A stretch of DNA of 64,000 nt from an uncultured Bacteroidota bacterium (GCA_902777005.1 CACYSB010000006.1:62001-126000); one strand, 5' to 3'. Positions 16,723 through 25,401 are shown, numbered from the stretch's first letter. The notes: generated by a model from the letters alone, not told the origin. Numbers and translations: made by a program.

Positions 16723-18540
16723 GTGGCCCACTTCCTGCCGATAACACTTGACGAGGTAAAACGCCTCGGTTGGGATATGGTCGATATAGTGCTCGTCACC
16801 GGCGATGCCTATATCGACCATCCCTCTTTTGGTACTGCTGTTATCGGCCGCACTCTCGAGGCGGCGGGCTACCGTGTGGCCATCATCCCGCAGCCCAACT
16901 GGCGTGACGACCTACGTGACTTCCGCAAGTTCGGCCGTCCGAGACTCTTCTTCGGTGTCACCAGCGGCGCCATGGACTCCATGGTCAACCACTACACCGC
17001 CGCCCGCCGATTGCGCCACGACGACGCCTATACCCCCGGCGGCCAGGCAGGCTTCCGGCCTGACCGCGCCACCTATGTCTATGCGCGTATCCTCAAGCAG
17101 CTCTATCCCGACACACCCGTCATCCTCGCCGGCATCGAGGCCTCCATGCGGCGTCTGGCGCACTACGACTACTGGGACGACCGCCTCTTCCCAAGCATAT
17201 TGATAGACACCCCCGCCGACCTGCTCAACTACGGCATGGGAGAGAAGACCACCCTCAAAATAGCAAAACTCCTCTCCGAGGGCAAGGGTATAGAGGCCTG
17301 CTACAGTCTGCCGCAGGTGGCATACAAAATTGAAAATTCAAAATTGAAAATTGAAAATTCGATCGAGTTGCATTCTTTTGAGGAGTGTCTAAAGAGCAAG
17401 CGCGCCGAAGCCGAGAACTACCACATCATTGACCTTGAGAGCAACAAGATAGAGGCCGCCACCCTCATCCAGCAGCATGGCGACCGCTATGTGGTCGTCA
17501 ACCCGCCGGAACCTCCAATGGCTACCGACGAAATCGACGCCTCGTTCGACCTGCCGTACACACGCCTGCCGCATCCAAAATACAAGAAGCGCGGCCCGAT
17601 ACCGGCCTTCGAGATGATACGCTGGAGCGTCAACACCCACCGTGGATGCTTCGGCGGATGCTCGTTCTGCACCATCAGCGCCCACCAGGGCAAGCAGATA
17701 GCCAGCCGCAGCGAGGCCTCCATCCTCCGCGAAGTCGACGCCATCACCGCCGACCCCGATTTCCACGGCGTGCTGACCGACCTCGGCGGCCCTTCGGCCA
17801 ACATGTGGCGCATGAAGGGCAGGAACCCCGAGCTCTGCCGCAAGTGCAGCCGCTACAGCTGCTCGATGCCAACGATGTGCAAGAACCTCGACAGCGACCA
17901 CAAGCCGATGATGGAGCTCATGCGCAAGGTTGCCGCACACCCCAAGGTGAATCACCTCTACGTCGGCAGCGGCATCCGTTGCGACCTCTTTACCGAAGAC
18001 AACGGCGGCTGGCAATACTTCCGCCAGGTGGTAATCAACCATACCTCCGGCCGCCTCAAGGTGGCTCCGGAGCACACCTCCGACCACGTCCTCGCCCTCA
18101 TGCGCAAGCCCTCTTTCGGCCTCTTCCGCGAGACCAAGCGCCGCTTCGACGAGATTTGCCGCCAGGCCGGCCTGCGCTATCAGCTCATCCCTTACTTCAT
18201 CAGCAGCCACCCCGGCTGCCGCCTCGAGGACATGGCCCAGCTGGCCCTCGACATGAAGCAGATGGGCTACCGGCTGGAGCAGATACAGGACTTCACGCCC
18301 ACGCCCATGACCATCGCCACGGAGATGTACTACACCGGCATCGACCCAACCACCCTCAAGCCCGTCTATGTGGCCACCACTCCCGCCGACAAGGCCGACC
18401 AGCGCCGTATGTTCTTCTTCTACAAGCCCGAACTGCGTGCCGACATCGCCGCCTCGCTCCGTCGCAACGGGCTCTCGGCTTATGCTACCAAACTCTTTGG
18501 TAACAATCAGTTACAACAAAGGTCTTTCAAAAAGCGCTGA
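16723..18540 (+). CDS. YgiQ-family radical SAM protein
   Basis: A 605-residue radical SAM enzyme. The iron-sulfur motif CFGGCSFC (C-x3-C-x2-C) sits in TRHRG-like context NTHRGCFGGCSFCTIS at about residue 305. The N-terminal cobalamin-like Rossmann part (DIVLVTGDAYIDHPSFG) and the C-terminal YgiQ extension (PGCRLEDMAQLALDMKQMGY, then QDFTPTPMTIATEMYYTG) are also present. The function of YgiQ is not established. The GTG start at 16723 lies 3 bp after pgk and gives the family N-terminus. Residues about 201-213 are encoded by a simple AAAATTG repeat that is not part of the family (see the repeat at 17326). Confidence 0.93.
   Translation: MAHFLPITLDEVKRLGWDMVDIVLVTGDAYIDHPSFGTAVIGRTLEAAGYRVAIIPQPNWRDDLRDFRKFGRPRLFFGVTSGAMDSMVNHYTAARRLRHDDAYTPGGQAGFRPDRATYVYARILKQLYPDTPVILAGIEASMRRLAHYDYWDDRLFPSILIDTPADLLNYGMGEKTTLKIAKLLSEGKGIEACYSLPQVAYKIENSKLKIENSIELHSFEECLKSKRAEAENYHIIDLESNKIEAATLIQQHGDRYVVVNPPEPPMATDEIDASFDLPYTRLPHPKYKKRGPIPAFEMIRWSVNTHRGCFGGCSFCTISAHQGKQIASRSEASILREVDAITADPDFHGVLTDLGGPSANMWRMKGRNPELCRKCSRYSCSMPTMCKNLDSDHKPMMELMRKVAAHPKVNHLYVGSGIRCDLFTEDNGGWQYFRQVVINHTSGRLKVAPEHTSDHVLALMRKPSFGLFRETKRRFDEICRQAGLRYQLIPYFISSHPGCRLEDMAQLALDMKQMGYRLEQIQDFTPTPMTIATEMYYTGIDPTTLKPVYVATTPADKADQRRMFFFYKPELRADIAASLRRNGLSAYATKLFGNNQLQQRSFKKR
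17326..17360 (+). repeat. In-frame AATTGAAAATT tract inside the ygiQ-like gene
   Basis: About 35 bases made of AAAATTGAAAATTC-type units, AT-only in a GC-rich gene, translated as KIENSKLKIENS. It keeps the frame open. Related tracts with the same core are in the ABC-F, murD2 and M20 amidohydrolase genes. Confidence 0.75.
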
Positions 18541-18571
18541 TTTCCAGTGTTTCTCCGTAGCCTCTCCGTAC

Positions 18572-18603
18572 CCGCTCCACTATAGCGCCAGTGGCGCAAT
18601 GCA
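18572..18603 (+). repeat. Palindromic 32-bp repeat, copy 1
   Basis: Begins CCGCTCCACTATAGCGCCAG and contains a GCGCCAnTGGCGC palindrome. An almost identical copy (one mismatch) lies in opposite orientation at 33081-33112. It is part of the 937-bp gene-free stretch after the YgiQ gene. Confidence 0.7.
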
Positions 18604-18807
18604 AGCGACGACTGTTTAACGAGCGCCTGCGGCGGCGACGCGCCACATGGGGCGCTTGGAGCCAGTACAAATGGAGCACCTTGCGCTGCGCTTGTCGCAG
18701 CGGCGCCACAGGCGCAAAACAAACGCCAAAAAAAACAAACAAATTCCTTATTGAAGAAAAAAGGGGGGAATAAAAACACATGATGTTCCTATGTTCCTAT
18801 GAGGGCG

Positions 18808-19295
18808 CTGCGCGGTTTTTCTCTCTAACCGAAAAAGCCGAAAGAAACCGAATTTTTTTTAGGTATCGCTGGCGGAGCGCGATGGATTGGATTTAAGCTC
18901 AATCAGAACTAAAAGAACAATCAGAAAGGGCTAACCGAAGAAGCCGAATATATCCGAATGATGTCTCAGAAACGGCGAATTACTCGAATTACTCGAAAGC
19001 TGACGCAGGTCTTTATCGAACACGAATAGCTCGAATTACACGAATCTTTCTAAGGTATCGCTGCGGAGCGCGATGGATTGGATTTAAGCTCAATCAGAAC
19101 TAAAAGAACTATCAGAAAGGGCTAACCGAAAAAGCCGAAAGAAACCGAATTTTTTTTAGGTATCGCTGCGGAGCGCGTTGGATTGGATTTAAGCTCAATC
19201 AGAACTAAAAGAACTATCAGAAAGCTCTAACCGAAAAAGCCGAATATATCCGAATGATGTCTCAGAAACGGCGAATTACGCGAATTACGCGAAGC
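18808..19295. repeat. Left block of the CTAACCGAA / CTCAATCAGAAC repeat family
   Basis: Three copies of a unit beginning AGGTATCGCTGCGGAGCGCG (18861, 19053, 19158) followed by a stretch with CTCAATCAGAACTAAAAGAAC and then CTAACCGAAAAAGCCGAA or TCAGAAACGGCGAATTACTC. Units are internally iterated (CGAATTACTCGAATTACTCG). The same units recur at 25446-26099. No credible gene is present between 18541 and 19477. Confidence 0.85.
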
Positions 19296-19343
19296 GGCGC
19301 GGGTTGTTTTGGAGGGAGGAAGCAGAAGTATAATGCTGTTTGA

Positions 19344-19395
19344 AGATACCGGTTACCGGTTACTGGTCACCAATTACCAATCACCAATTACCGAT
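19344..19395. repeat. GGTAACC/GGTAATT-type iterated tract
   Basis: ATACCGGTTACCGGTTACTG followed by GGTCACCAATTACCAATCAC and another CAATTACC. On the opposite strand it reads like the tracts at 20981-21010 and 32852-32898. It lies just outside the cassette's leftmost terminator. Confidence 0.6.
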
Positions 19396-19422
19396 AAAAA
19401 AAGCCCTCTCGAAAGAGGGCTT
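19396..19422 (-). terminator. Intrinsic terminator of the DUF6266 gene
   Basis: Nine-bp stem (19401-19409 with 19414-19422, loop CGAA); on the minus strand it is followed by a run of seven T's. It stands 55 bases after the DUF6266 stop. Confidence 0.85.
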
Positions 19423-19477
19423 CAACAATAGATAGTACAAGTAGGAAGTGGAGTTGTAATAGTGTTTGTAGTGTGGT

Positions 19478-20140
19478 TTAGCCGATGTTGCCGGTGCCGA
19501 TGTAGGAGCTGTCGGAGTTGACACCCATGTTGTCGCGGCCGTTGCCGAGGGCGAAGCCATAGACATGGACGGTCATACCGGTCCAGCTGACAGGCAGACG
19601 CATGTCGACGGTGCCTTCGGTGCGGGCCACAGGTGCCGACAGGAGGCACTGGTTGGTGTCGGGCTGGTACACGCAGACGTACACCTTGTCCTGGGCGTCG
19701 GTGAAGGGCTCATCGGCGGAGGTGGTGAAGTTGACGCTGACGCGGTTGGGCTCGGCGAATGAGGCGTTGCCGAAGGCGACAGCACCCATCTTACCCTCGG
19801 AGAGGGTGATACTGCCATAGTCGACCTCGGACTCGCCGCCGCGGACACTGACAGCCTCGTTGTTGATGTTGATGAAAGCGTCGAAGGGGCTGACCAGAGG
19901 GCCAATCTGTTTGGCTTTCACCTTGAGACCGATAGCCGCAGCGCCCTGGAAAGCTGATGCCAGCTGAGCGAGGGTCTTGAAGCGGATCTGGCGGTCGAGT
20001 TCAGCCGAAGTGGGCTTGTAGCTCTTGGAGCGCCCGACGGGCATGTTGGCGCCGAGGTTGACGCCGTGAACCATACGGCCATAAGTGAGACCGATTTTTC
20101 CTTGGAAACTTCCAAAGAGATTTCCTTTAAGTTTTGCCAT
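19478..20140 (-). CDS. DUF6266-family protein
   Basis: A 220-residue protein with no signal peptide. The N-terminus (MAKLKGNLFGSFQGKIGLTY, then GRMVHGVNLGANMPV) and the later AELDRQIRFKTLAQLASAFQ match the DUF6266 family of Bacteroidetes, small mostly beta-rich proteins often found in accessory and phage-like regions. Function is unknown. It is the outermost gene of the leftward arm of the replication-like cassette and has its own terminator. GC content is like the core genome. Confidence 0.7.
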   Translation of the reverse strand: MAKLKGNLFGSFQGKIGLTYGRMVHGVNLGANMPVGRSKSYKPTSAELDRQIRFKTLAQLASAFQGAAAIGLKVKAKQIGPLVSPFDAFININNEAVSVRGGESEVDYGSITLSEGKMGAVAFGNASFAEPNRVSVNFTTSADEPFTDAQDKVYVCVYQPDTNQCLLSAPVARTEGTVDMRLPVSWTGMTVHVYGFALGNGRDNMGVNSDSSYIGTGNIG

Positions 20141-20276
20141 AGTTGTTTGAGTTTTAGAGAGTTAATAATTGAGTGATTTTATATCTTAGCCTCGATATTC
20201 TTGATAATCAGCAAAATATAATATATTATTTATAAAGTAGGACCTGCGCAACACCCGAGCAGGACCTGAGCATAGC

Positions 20277-20474
20277 CTAATAAAAGCCTGCTGCCCGGCT
20301 GCAGGATACCGCGAGATAACCGGCACCGGCGGCAATGAGAAGTTCGCAGACGTACTTAAGCACTTTGAGTGCTATCATCCACCAAGGGTCTTTCACGCTG
20401 ATGCCTGCAGCAGCAGCCTTTTCAGGGTCATTGACGATGTCTTTGATTTGTTCGGTTGTGAGTTTGATTTTCAT
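20277..20474 (-). CDS. Small single-pass membrane protein of the cassette
   Basis: A 65-residue protein starting at the ATG at 20474 (MKIKLTTEQIKDIVNDPEKA). A polar N-terminal half is followed by one hydrophobic helix (IALKVLKYVCELLIAAGAGY) and a short tail. It resembles in layout the short 'smalltalk'-type proteins that accompany primase-like genes in Bacteroidetes, but it is longer and no family can be assigned with confidence. Confidence 0.55.
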   Translation of the reverse strand: MKIKLTTEQIKDIVNDPEKAAAAGISVKDPWWMIALKVLKYVCELLIAAGAGYLAVSCSRAAGFY

Positions 20475-20575
20475 AGTTGTTGTAGTTTTGTGTGATTCTG
20501 GGTGCAAAAATATACGAAAAAAGCCAACCAAATGGCTGGCTTGTGAAAAATAAACGTTAAATCGTTCATTGCCAA

Positions 20576-20929
20576 CTACCTGCGATGTATATTATAATAT
20601 ATATAGTCGCGGAGGTCGTAGATGAACTTAGCGCCGTTGTAGGTGTTTTTAGAGAGGAAGGCAGTGAGCTGATAGGCTTTTTTAGCTTCGAGCCAGTCCT
20701 TCTGAGCCGTCTGGCGGTGGTACTCGAGGAATTCGGCCACATCTTTGATTTCCCAACCGAAGTACTGGATGAGAGTGTAGCAGACGCAGCCCTTCCAGGG
20801 CTCCTTTAGCTTTTGCGGTGTAGTGTTTCTGGTCCTCTTGACGAAGCGCGTCACACGGTCTTTGACATCCGCGGGCGGTACTGGTCTGTACCCCATCTCC
20901 TTGGATGTCAGAAAATTCTTTGTGTTCAT
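20576..20929 (-). CDS. Cassette protein with possible helix-turn-helix
   Basis: A 117-residue protein from the ATG at 20929 (MNTKNFLTSKEMGYRPVPPA). The basic central region (RVTRFVKRTRNTTPQKLKEP) and the GWEIKDVAEFLEYHRQTAQK stretch could be a helix-turn-helix. It is the first gene of the leftward arm, directly next to the AT-rich inverted-repeat region, so a role in regulating or initiating replication is possible. No family was recognised. Confidence 0.5.
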   Translation of the reverse strand: MNTKNFLTSKEMGYRPVPPADVKDRVTRFVKRTRNTTPQKLKEPWKGCVCYTLIQYFGWEIKDVAEFLEYHRQTAQKDWLEAKKAYQLTAFLSKNTYNGAKFIYDLRDYIYYNIHRR

Positions 20930-20972
20930 GTTTTGTGTTTTTAAGTTATTATTATCTTGCAAAATACACAAA

Positions 20973-21121
20973 AAATCGCTGGTGACCGGTAACCGGTAAC
21001 CGGTAAATTGGAATGAAAAATTGGAGTGTCAATTGAATTTTTATATTAAATAATAAATAATAATTCCTTAATTAATAATAATACGCTCCAAATCGCTGTG
21101 AATTTACCGGTTACCGGTTAC
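20973..21121. other. Candidate replication origin: inverted repeat around AT-rich core
   Basis: A perfect 21-base inverted repeat (20989-21009 with 21101-21121, ACCGGTAACCGGTAA core) encloses 91 bases that are nearly all A/T (ATTAAATAATAAATAATAAT). A 9-base direct repeat AAATCGCTG occurs at 20973 and 21090. The element lies between the two divergent arms of a cassette that encodes a primase/helicase-type protein and an OB-fold protein. It could alternatively be a bidirectional regulatory region. Confidence 0.45.
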
Positions 21122-21157
21122 TTTTCACCAAAAACGAAAATTGAAAAATGGATGTAG

Positions 21158-21165
21158 TACTTTTG
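21158..21165 (+). promoter_or_regulatory. -7 promoter element of the rightward cassette operon
   Basis: TACTTTTG fits TAnnTTTG, 25 bases before the first ATG at 21191. There is no matching TTTG at the usual distance. Confidence 0.6.
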
Positions 21166-21190
21166 CGGCCGAATTCAAAACACAAACAAT

Positions 21191-21610
21191 ATGGAACAGT
21201 ACAACAGGAAAAATTTAGATGTCAGCATGCATACGCTGACCCCTCCCAACATGAGGCTGATGCACGGTAAAGCGCTGTTAGATGAAGTGGCGCATGATTT
21301 CAAATTCGTGGAGAACACCCCGCGCGGGCCGCGATCGGTGGAGGTAGGCAGGACGGTGCACTCCCGCTTTGTCAGAAGACCTGACGGCCTTTACACAGTC
21401 ACCTTCAGGTGCGACGCGTCGACAAAGTACCTACGTGAGGCTTTGACTGCGGAGGTGGCAGAGATAGTGAAACTCATAACAAACGACAAAAAGATACAAG
21501 ACAATGAAAGAAGAGCAGCTGAAAAAGTATTACGAGAGAAGGAAAGCGATGCTAAAGAGGGAGAAGGAAGAGAGGGAAGAGGCAGCAAGAAAGAAGGCAG
21601 AAATGCATAA
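21191..21610 (+). CDS. Cassette protein, unknown function
   Basis: A 139-residue protein starting 25 bases after a -7 element. Residues 1-100 look like a folded domain (LMHGKALLDEVAHDFKFVEN and FRCDASTKYLREALTAEVAE); the rest is Lys/Glu/Arg-rich and overlaps the next gene in another frame by 107 bp. No family recognised. It leads an operon of six closely spaced genes ending with the DUF3127 gene. Confidence 0.55.
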   Translation: MEQYNRKNLDVSMHTLTPPNMRLMHGKALLDEVAHDFKFVENTPRGPRSVEVGRTVHSRFVRRPDGLYTVTFRCDASTKYLREALTAEVAEIVKLITNDKKIQDNERRAAEKVLREKESDAKEGEGREGRGSKKEGRNA

Positions 21611-21764
21611 TCAGATAGACATCTATTTTGATTTCGGCTACAGTGTACTGCTTGCCGGCAGGAAAGCCCATCAGGGATATGGCTACAGCTATTATGGAGA
21701 CAAACGTAATATCTGGTATCTGCTCAACAGACTCACGAAACGCTATATAAACAGCAAACTATGA
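21504..21764 (+). CDS. Small charged cassette protein overlapping its neighbour
   Basis: An 86-residue protein with a strongly charged predicted helix at residues 1-35 (EEQLKKYYERRKAMLKREKE) and a Tyr-rich C-terminus. It starts 107 bp inside the preceding gene. Its stop overlaps the next start (ATGA), which supports it as real. Function unknown. Confidence 0.45.
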   Translation: MKEEQLKKYYERRKAMLKREKEEREEAARKKAEMHNQIDIYFDFGYSVLLAGRKAHQGYGYSYYGDKRNIWYLLNRLTKRYINSKL

Positions 21765-22189
21765 AGAAGAAAAACAAATCAATGCCCTTGGAAGAGCTCC
21801 GTGCCTACGACTTCGTACTCGTTGGCGGCAAAATCAATCAGGTGGTAAGCAATGTCATTGTTGCGTCAAGTGATGCGGCGGAACCCGGCTCTGGTATAGT
21901 CGCTCCCATACTCCTCACGAAAGAGGATATAGAAACCGTGAAGAAGAGGCTGAAGGTGCGCTACAGCAATGTGAAGATATCGTACCAGGAAGAGGACACA
22001 GGCTTCTATGTAGACGTGATGATGACCGTAGAGGGACAAAGCAGGAGCAACTTTGTCAGCAAGCACATAGACTACTACCACGAGCTGCAACATGCAATCG
22101 CCGAGGTAGGCTGCAAAGCGGAGCTGAACTACCGTTGGAGAGAGATAGAAGAAAAGAAAAAGGAGGAGAAGAGCGATGGCCGGGAATGA
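21761..22189 (+). CDS. Cassette protein, unknown function
   Basis: A 142-residue protein coupled by a 4-base overlap to the previous gene and by a 14-base overlap to the next. It has a mixed alpha/beta pattern (YDFVLVGGKINQVV, then TGFYVDVMMTVEGQS) and a Lys/Glu-rich tail. No family recognised. Confidence 0.55.
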   Translation: MKKKNKSMPLEELRAYDFVLVGGKINQVVSNVIVASSDAAEPGSGIVAPILLTKEDIETVKKRLKVRYSNVKISYQEEDTGFYVDVMMTVEGQSRSNFVSKHIDYYHELQHAIAEVGCKAELNYRWREIEEKKKEEKSDGRE

Positions 22190-22490
22190 TATAAAACTCA
22201 CAGCAGAGGGCTACATGTCGGCCATATCGCCGCAGAACGGCAGCTACTATGAGAAGGCAGAACTGCAGTCGCATGTAATGGGCGGTCTAAAACTCTTTCC
22301 TGTCAATGACAAGTACATCATAAAGAACCCTGACGGCGAGGAGCTTGGGCTGCCTTACAACGGCCTCGGTACGTGCTGGATAATCGATGCGGGCTACAAT
22401 GATCATGCACGCGGCACTGTCCTACTGGTATGCAAAGAAAACATAGACCTGACCAAACTGTTTGACAGTGTGGAGGTCGCGAAGAAGTAA
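22176..22490 (+). CDS. Cassette protein, faintly DUF3846-like
   Basis: A 104-residue protein. The part IIKNPDGEELGLPYNGLGTC followed by HARGTVLLVC has the order of elements of DUF3846-type phage proteins (acidic residues, LPxN, a later GTxLV). The similarity is weak and the name is tentative. It is translationally linked with the preceding gene. Confidence 0.45.
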   Translation: MAGNDIKLTAEGYMSAISPQNGSYYEKAELQSHVMGGLKLFPVNDKYIIKNPDGEELGLPYNGLGTCWIIDAGYNDHARGTVLLVCKENIDLTKLFDSVEVAKK

Positions 22491-22500
22491 GCCATACAGA

Positions 22501-22707
22501 ATGACACAGATATACATAGAAGCAGGTCACTGTAAGAAAGTGAACAGAGTACTAATGCTGGCTGTGCCAGCCGGCAACGACCCGAACAGATGCAGAAAGT
22601 GTACCTACAACAGGGTGAAGATAGATCGGTGCTTTTCTATGGCCTGCAGGGCAGATGAGAGAGAGGACCGGCGGAACGTATACTTTGAAAGATATGACAT
22701 CAGATAA
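22501..22707 (+). CDS. Small cysteine-containing cassette protein
   Basis: A 68-residue protein from the ATG at 22501, 10 bp after the previous stop. Cysteines in CRKC and in DRCFSMAC could form a zinc site (C-x2-C, C-x4-C). Such small zinc-ribbon-like ORFs are common in phage and plasmid replication regions. It is followed after 11 bp by the large DUF3987 gene. Confidence 0.5.
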   Translation: MTQIYIEAGHCKKVNRVLMLAVPAGNDPNRCRKCTYNRVKIDRCFSMACRADEREDRRNVYFERYDIR

Positions 22708-22718
22708 AAACTAAACAC

Positions 22719-25061
22719 ATGAAATTCTCACTATTCAAAACTGCAAAGGCTCAACGAGGTGAGCTGTGTACCTACGAAAAATACCTCGAGATAAGCAATA
22801 CACCCGAGCTATTGAGGCTCTGTAACGACATAGCCGCTGAACCGGATGCCGACAAACGCAGCGAACTGAAAAAGAGACTACCGGCAATCACTTGGCAAGC
22901 GTACTTTGAGGGCAAGAGGCTGGCTAAAGAGGCGCAACCGTCCGGCTTGTTTATGCTGGACATAGACCACGTGGACAATCCGGGCGAACTCTATGCAAAG
23001 AAGGTGGCTTCCCGCATCAAAGAACTGGGCATTGTATACTGTGGAATGACTGCCAGCAGACATGGACTGCGGATTGTGGCCAAGTGCCTGCCGACGCTGC
23101 ATAGCATTGAGGAGTGCCAGAGGTGGCTGGCGAGTAACCTCAAAGTCGAGTTTGACGGAGTTTGTAAGGATTGGGCGCGGTGCTCGTTCTTGGTACACGA
23201 CAGCTACACCTACTACATGGACGCAAAGGCTATCTGGCAGGAGGAGCCGGAGGAAGGAAGTGTTTATTTAACGGCGAATTTTACGTATTTAACGAAGGCT
23301 ACGCAGGTCGATTGCGGGCGGATTACTCGAATGGCTGACGCGGACAAATCTCAATCAGAACTAAAAGAACAAAAAGAAAACATTGATCAGCGGGAGGGGC
23401 TTTTCGGGGGCAGCGAGGAATACAAGGGTGTACCATACAGCGAGATAATAAAGGAGTGGTTTGAGAAAGAAGGAGGAGAGCCTACAGAGGGCAACCGCAA
23501 TGCGTCACTGTACAAACTTGCGATGCGCCTGAGATATATCACAGACTTCAACGAAGCCACGATGCTACGCATAATGCCAAAATACGGACTGCCTGAGGCA
23601 GAGGTAAAGAGCCTTATCCACAGTGCCTGCAATGCTATGCGTGCCATCAACCTGCCGAAAGACCTTGACGACCTATTGAAGAGCATAGACAGACGCAGAA
23701 AGATACAGGGCGACGAAGACGTGCTGCCGGAAATCATCACCGAGACCAGCAAGATGCCGCCGATGCCGCCCGTGATACGGCAGTTTGTGGAGAATGCTCC
23801 GGATGACTTCAAGCAGGCTGTTGCTCTGTGTCAGCTGCCGATACTCGGCACGCTCGGTAGCAAACTGAGGGCTCGCTATCTCGACGGACAGATGCATAGT
23901 CCGAGTTTCCAAGTATCGCTGGAGGCGCCACAGGCCAGTGGTAAGAGCTTCATGGTGAGGCTGGCAGAGTACGAGCTGGAGCAGATAATCCGGCATGATG
24001 AGGTGCAGCGTCAGCAGGAGCAGGAATATGACAAAAGGGTGCGCGAGATGAAGCTGCTGAACATCAAAATCAACGCCGAAAACAAAGATATCATATTAGG
24101 TCAGCGGCCGCAGAGCATGATACGCTATTGCTCGCCTAAGATGTCTGTTACCAAGTTGCTGATGAGGCTTCATGATGCACAAGGGCTGCATATCTTCGCT
24201 GTAGCGCCTGAGATTGACACGGTGACAAAGGCCTTCAGGAGCGGCTTCAGCAGCTACAGTGACCTGCTGCGCAACGCCTTTGATAACGACCTCTACGGAC
24301 AGGATTACGCAAGTGAAAACTCCTTCAGCGGCATAGTGCCGGTATACTACAACACACTGTTCAGCGGTACTCCCAAAGCAATGCGGCGCTTCTACCCTGA
24401 TGTGGAAGATGGACTGGTGAGCAGAGTGTGCTTCGTCACGCTGCCCGACCAATTCGGAAAGCCGATGCCGGAGTGGAAGAAACTCGACGCGAAGCAGAAA
24501 AATATCGTTGACACCAACCTTGTGAGACTGAACGAGGTCAGCATAGTGGGCAGCGAGGTGCAGAATGAGCACGTGATGACGATGGACTGGCTGAACAAGG
24601 AATTGGAGAGCTGGATAAAGGCGCAGCAGGTGGAGGCCGTAAAGAACGAGGACAGGACGAGAGACATCTTCTGCAGGCGTTCGGCTGTGGTGGGCTTCAG
24701 AGCCGGAATGCTGGCCTACTTCCTCTATGGCGAGAAGAGCACGCCGACGATACGTAAAAACTGCGTCCGCTTCGCGATATGGGTGGCCAACAGTATGCTG
24801 AACCAGCACTTGCTGCGCTTCACTATACAAGGGAATGGCAGCAACATCGTGCCGCACAGCACCGTTTATGAGAGGCTGGCTGAAGAGTTTACGCGCGACG
24901 ATGTGGAGAGAGCATTGGCCGCAGAGAGTGCAGACACACCGTCAAAGATGGTGCTGTACAAGTGGAGACTAGCCGGACTGATAGAGGTCACTAAGACAGA
25001 GCGCAAAGGTATAAGGAATCAGAAAACCATGGTTAAATTCAAAAAGATACACAACAACTAA
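22719..25061 (+). CDS. BT4734-like/DUF3987 primase-helicase-type protein
   Basis: A 780-residue protein. Residues about 1-200 fit the BT4734/BF3469-like (VirE N-terminal) domain: PSGLFMLDIDHVDNPGEL with an Asp-x-Asp pair, YCGMTASRHGLRIVAKCLPT, and CKDWARCSFLVHDSYTYY, resembling an archaeo-eukaryotic-type primase active site. Residues about 340-760 are DUF3987, a helicase-like ATPase with LEAPQASGKSFMVRLAEYE as its P-loop (A-x4-GKS) and a later GLHIFAVAPEID acidic motif. Members sit in mobile and capsule-linked islands of Bacteroidetes and are thought to act in replication. The linker (about residues 180-230) contains copies of the dispersed repeat that flanks the cassette. Confidence 0.8.
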   Translation: MKFSLFKTAKAQRGELCTYEKYLEISNTPELLRLCNDIAAEPDADKRSELKKRLPAITWQAYFEGKRLAKEAQPSGLFMLDIDHVDNPGELYAKKVASRIKELGIVYCGMTASRHGLRIVAKCLPTLHSIEECQRWLASNLKVEFDGVCKDWARCSFLVHDSYTYYMDAKAIWQEEPEEGSVYLTANFTYLTKATQVDCGRITRMADADKSQSELKEQKENIDQREGLFGGSEEYKGVPYSEIIKEWFEKEGGEPTEGNRNASLYKLAMRLRYITDFNEATMLRIMPKYGLPEAEVKSLIHSACNAMRAINLPKDLDDLLKSIDRRRKIQGDEDVLPEIITETSKMPPMPPVIRQFVENAPDDFKQAVALCQLPILGTLGSKLRARYLDGQMHSPSFQVSLEAPQASGKSFMVRLAEYELEQIIRHDEVQRQQEQEYDKRVREMKLLNIKINAENKDIILGQRPQSMIRYCSPKMSVTKLLMRLHDAQGLHIFAVAPEIDTVTKAFRSGFSSYSDLLRNAFDNDLYGQDYASENSFSGIVPVYYNTLFSGTPKAMRRFYPDVEDGLVSRVCFVTLPDQFGKPMPEWKKLDAKQKNIVDTNLVRLNEVSIVGSEVQNEHVMTMDWLNKELESWIKAQQVEAVKNEDRTRDIFCRRSAVVGFRAGMLAYFLYGEKSTPTIRKNCVRFAIWVANSMLNQHLLRFTIQGNGSNIVPHSTVYERLAEEFTRDDVERALAAESADTPSKMVLYKWRLAGLIEVTKTERKGIRNQKTMVKFKKIHNN
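23350..23372 (+). repeat. Copy of the CTCAATCAGAAC repeat inside the DUF3987 gene
   Basis: 23 bases are identical to 18898-18920 in the left flanking block and to 25787-25809 in the right block. The bases before it (ATTACTCGAA, then GCTGACGC at 23322-23341) also match the flanking units. Confidence 0.85.
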
Positions 25062-25074
25062 AAAAACGAACAAG

Positions 25075-25395
25075 ATGAAAACGATTGGAAAAGTCCACAA
25101 GGTGACAGACCTTGTATCTGGAGAAAGCAGCAACGGACAGCCCTGGGAGAAGCAGACGGTTGTCGTCGAGGAGCAGACCACGGGTCAGCCGCGCTATCTG
25201 GCGGTGGAGTTCATGGGTGAGAAGAGGACCGCGAAGACGAAGACGCTGCAGAAGGGCGACTATGTGGTAGCCGAGTATGCGATAGTCTGCAACGAGTTCA
25301 CGAATCAGAACACTGGGGTGACGTCGTGGTTCACGAAGCTGGACGGCTGGAGGATAGACAGGCTGACGGCGGAGGGGGCGGAGGAACAACGGTAA
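25075..25395 (+). CDS. DUF3127 OB-fold protein
   Basis: A 106-residue protein of the DUF3127 family (MKTIGKVHKVTDLVSGESSN, then GQPWEKQTVVVEEQ, and KLDGWRIDRL), which has a single-stranded-DNA-binding-like OB fold. It starts 13 bp after the primase-helicase-type gene and ends the rightward operon, which supports a replication role. A terminator follows. Confidence 0.85.
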   Translation: MKTIGKVHKVTDLVSGESSNGQPWEKQTVVVEEQTTGQPRYLAVEFMGEKRTAKTKTLQKGDYVVAEYAIVCNEFTNQNTGVTSWFTKLDGWRIDRLTAEGAEEQR

Positions 25396-25401
25396 CGGAG
25401 G

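Noticed and set aside
19478..25395. Complete prophage
   Set aside because: No capsid, portal, terminase, tail, lysis or integrase gene is present; only replication-type and small unknown genes.
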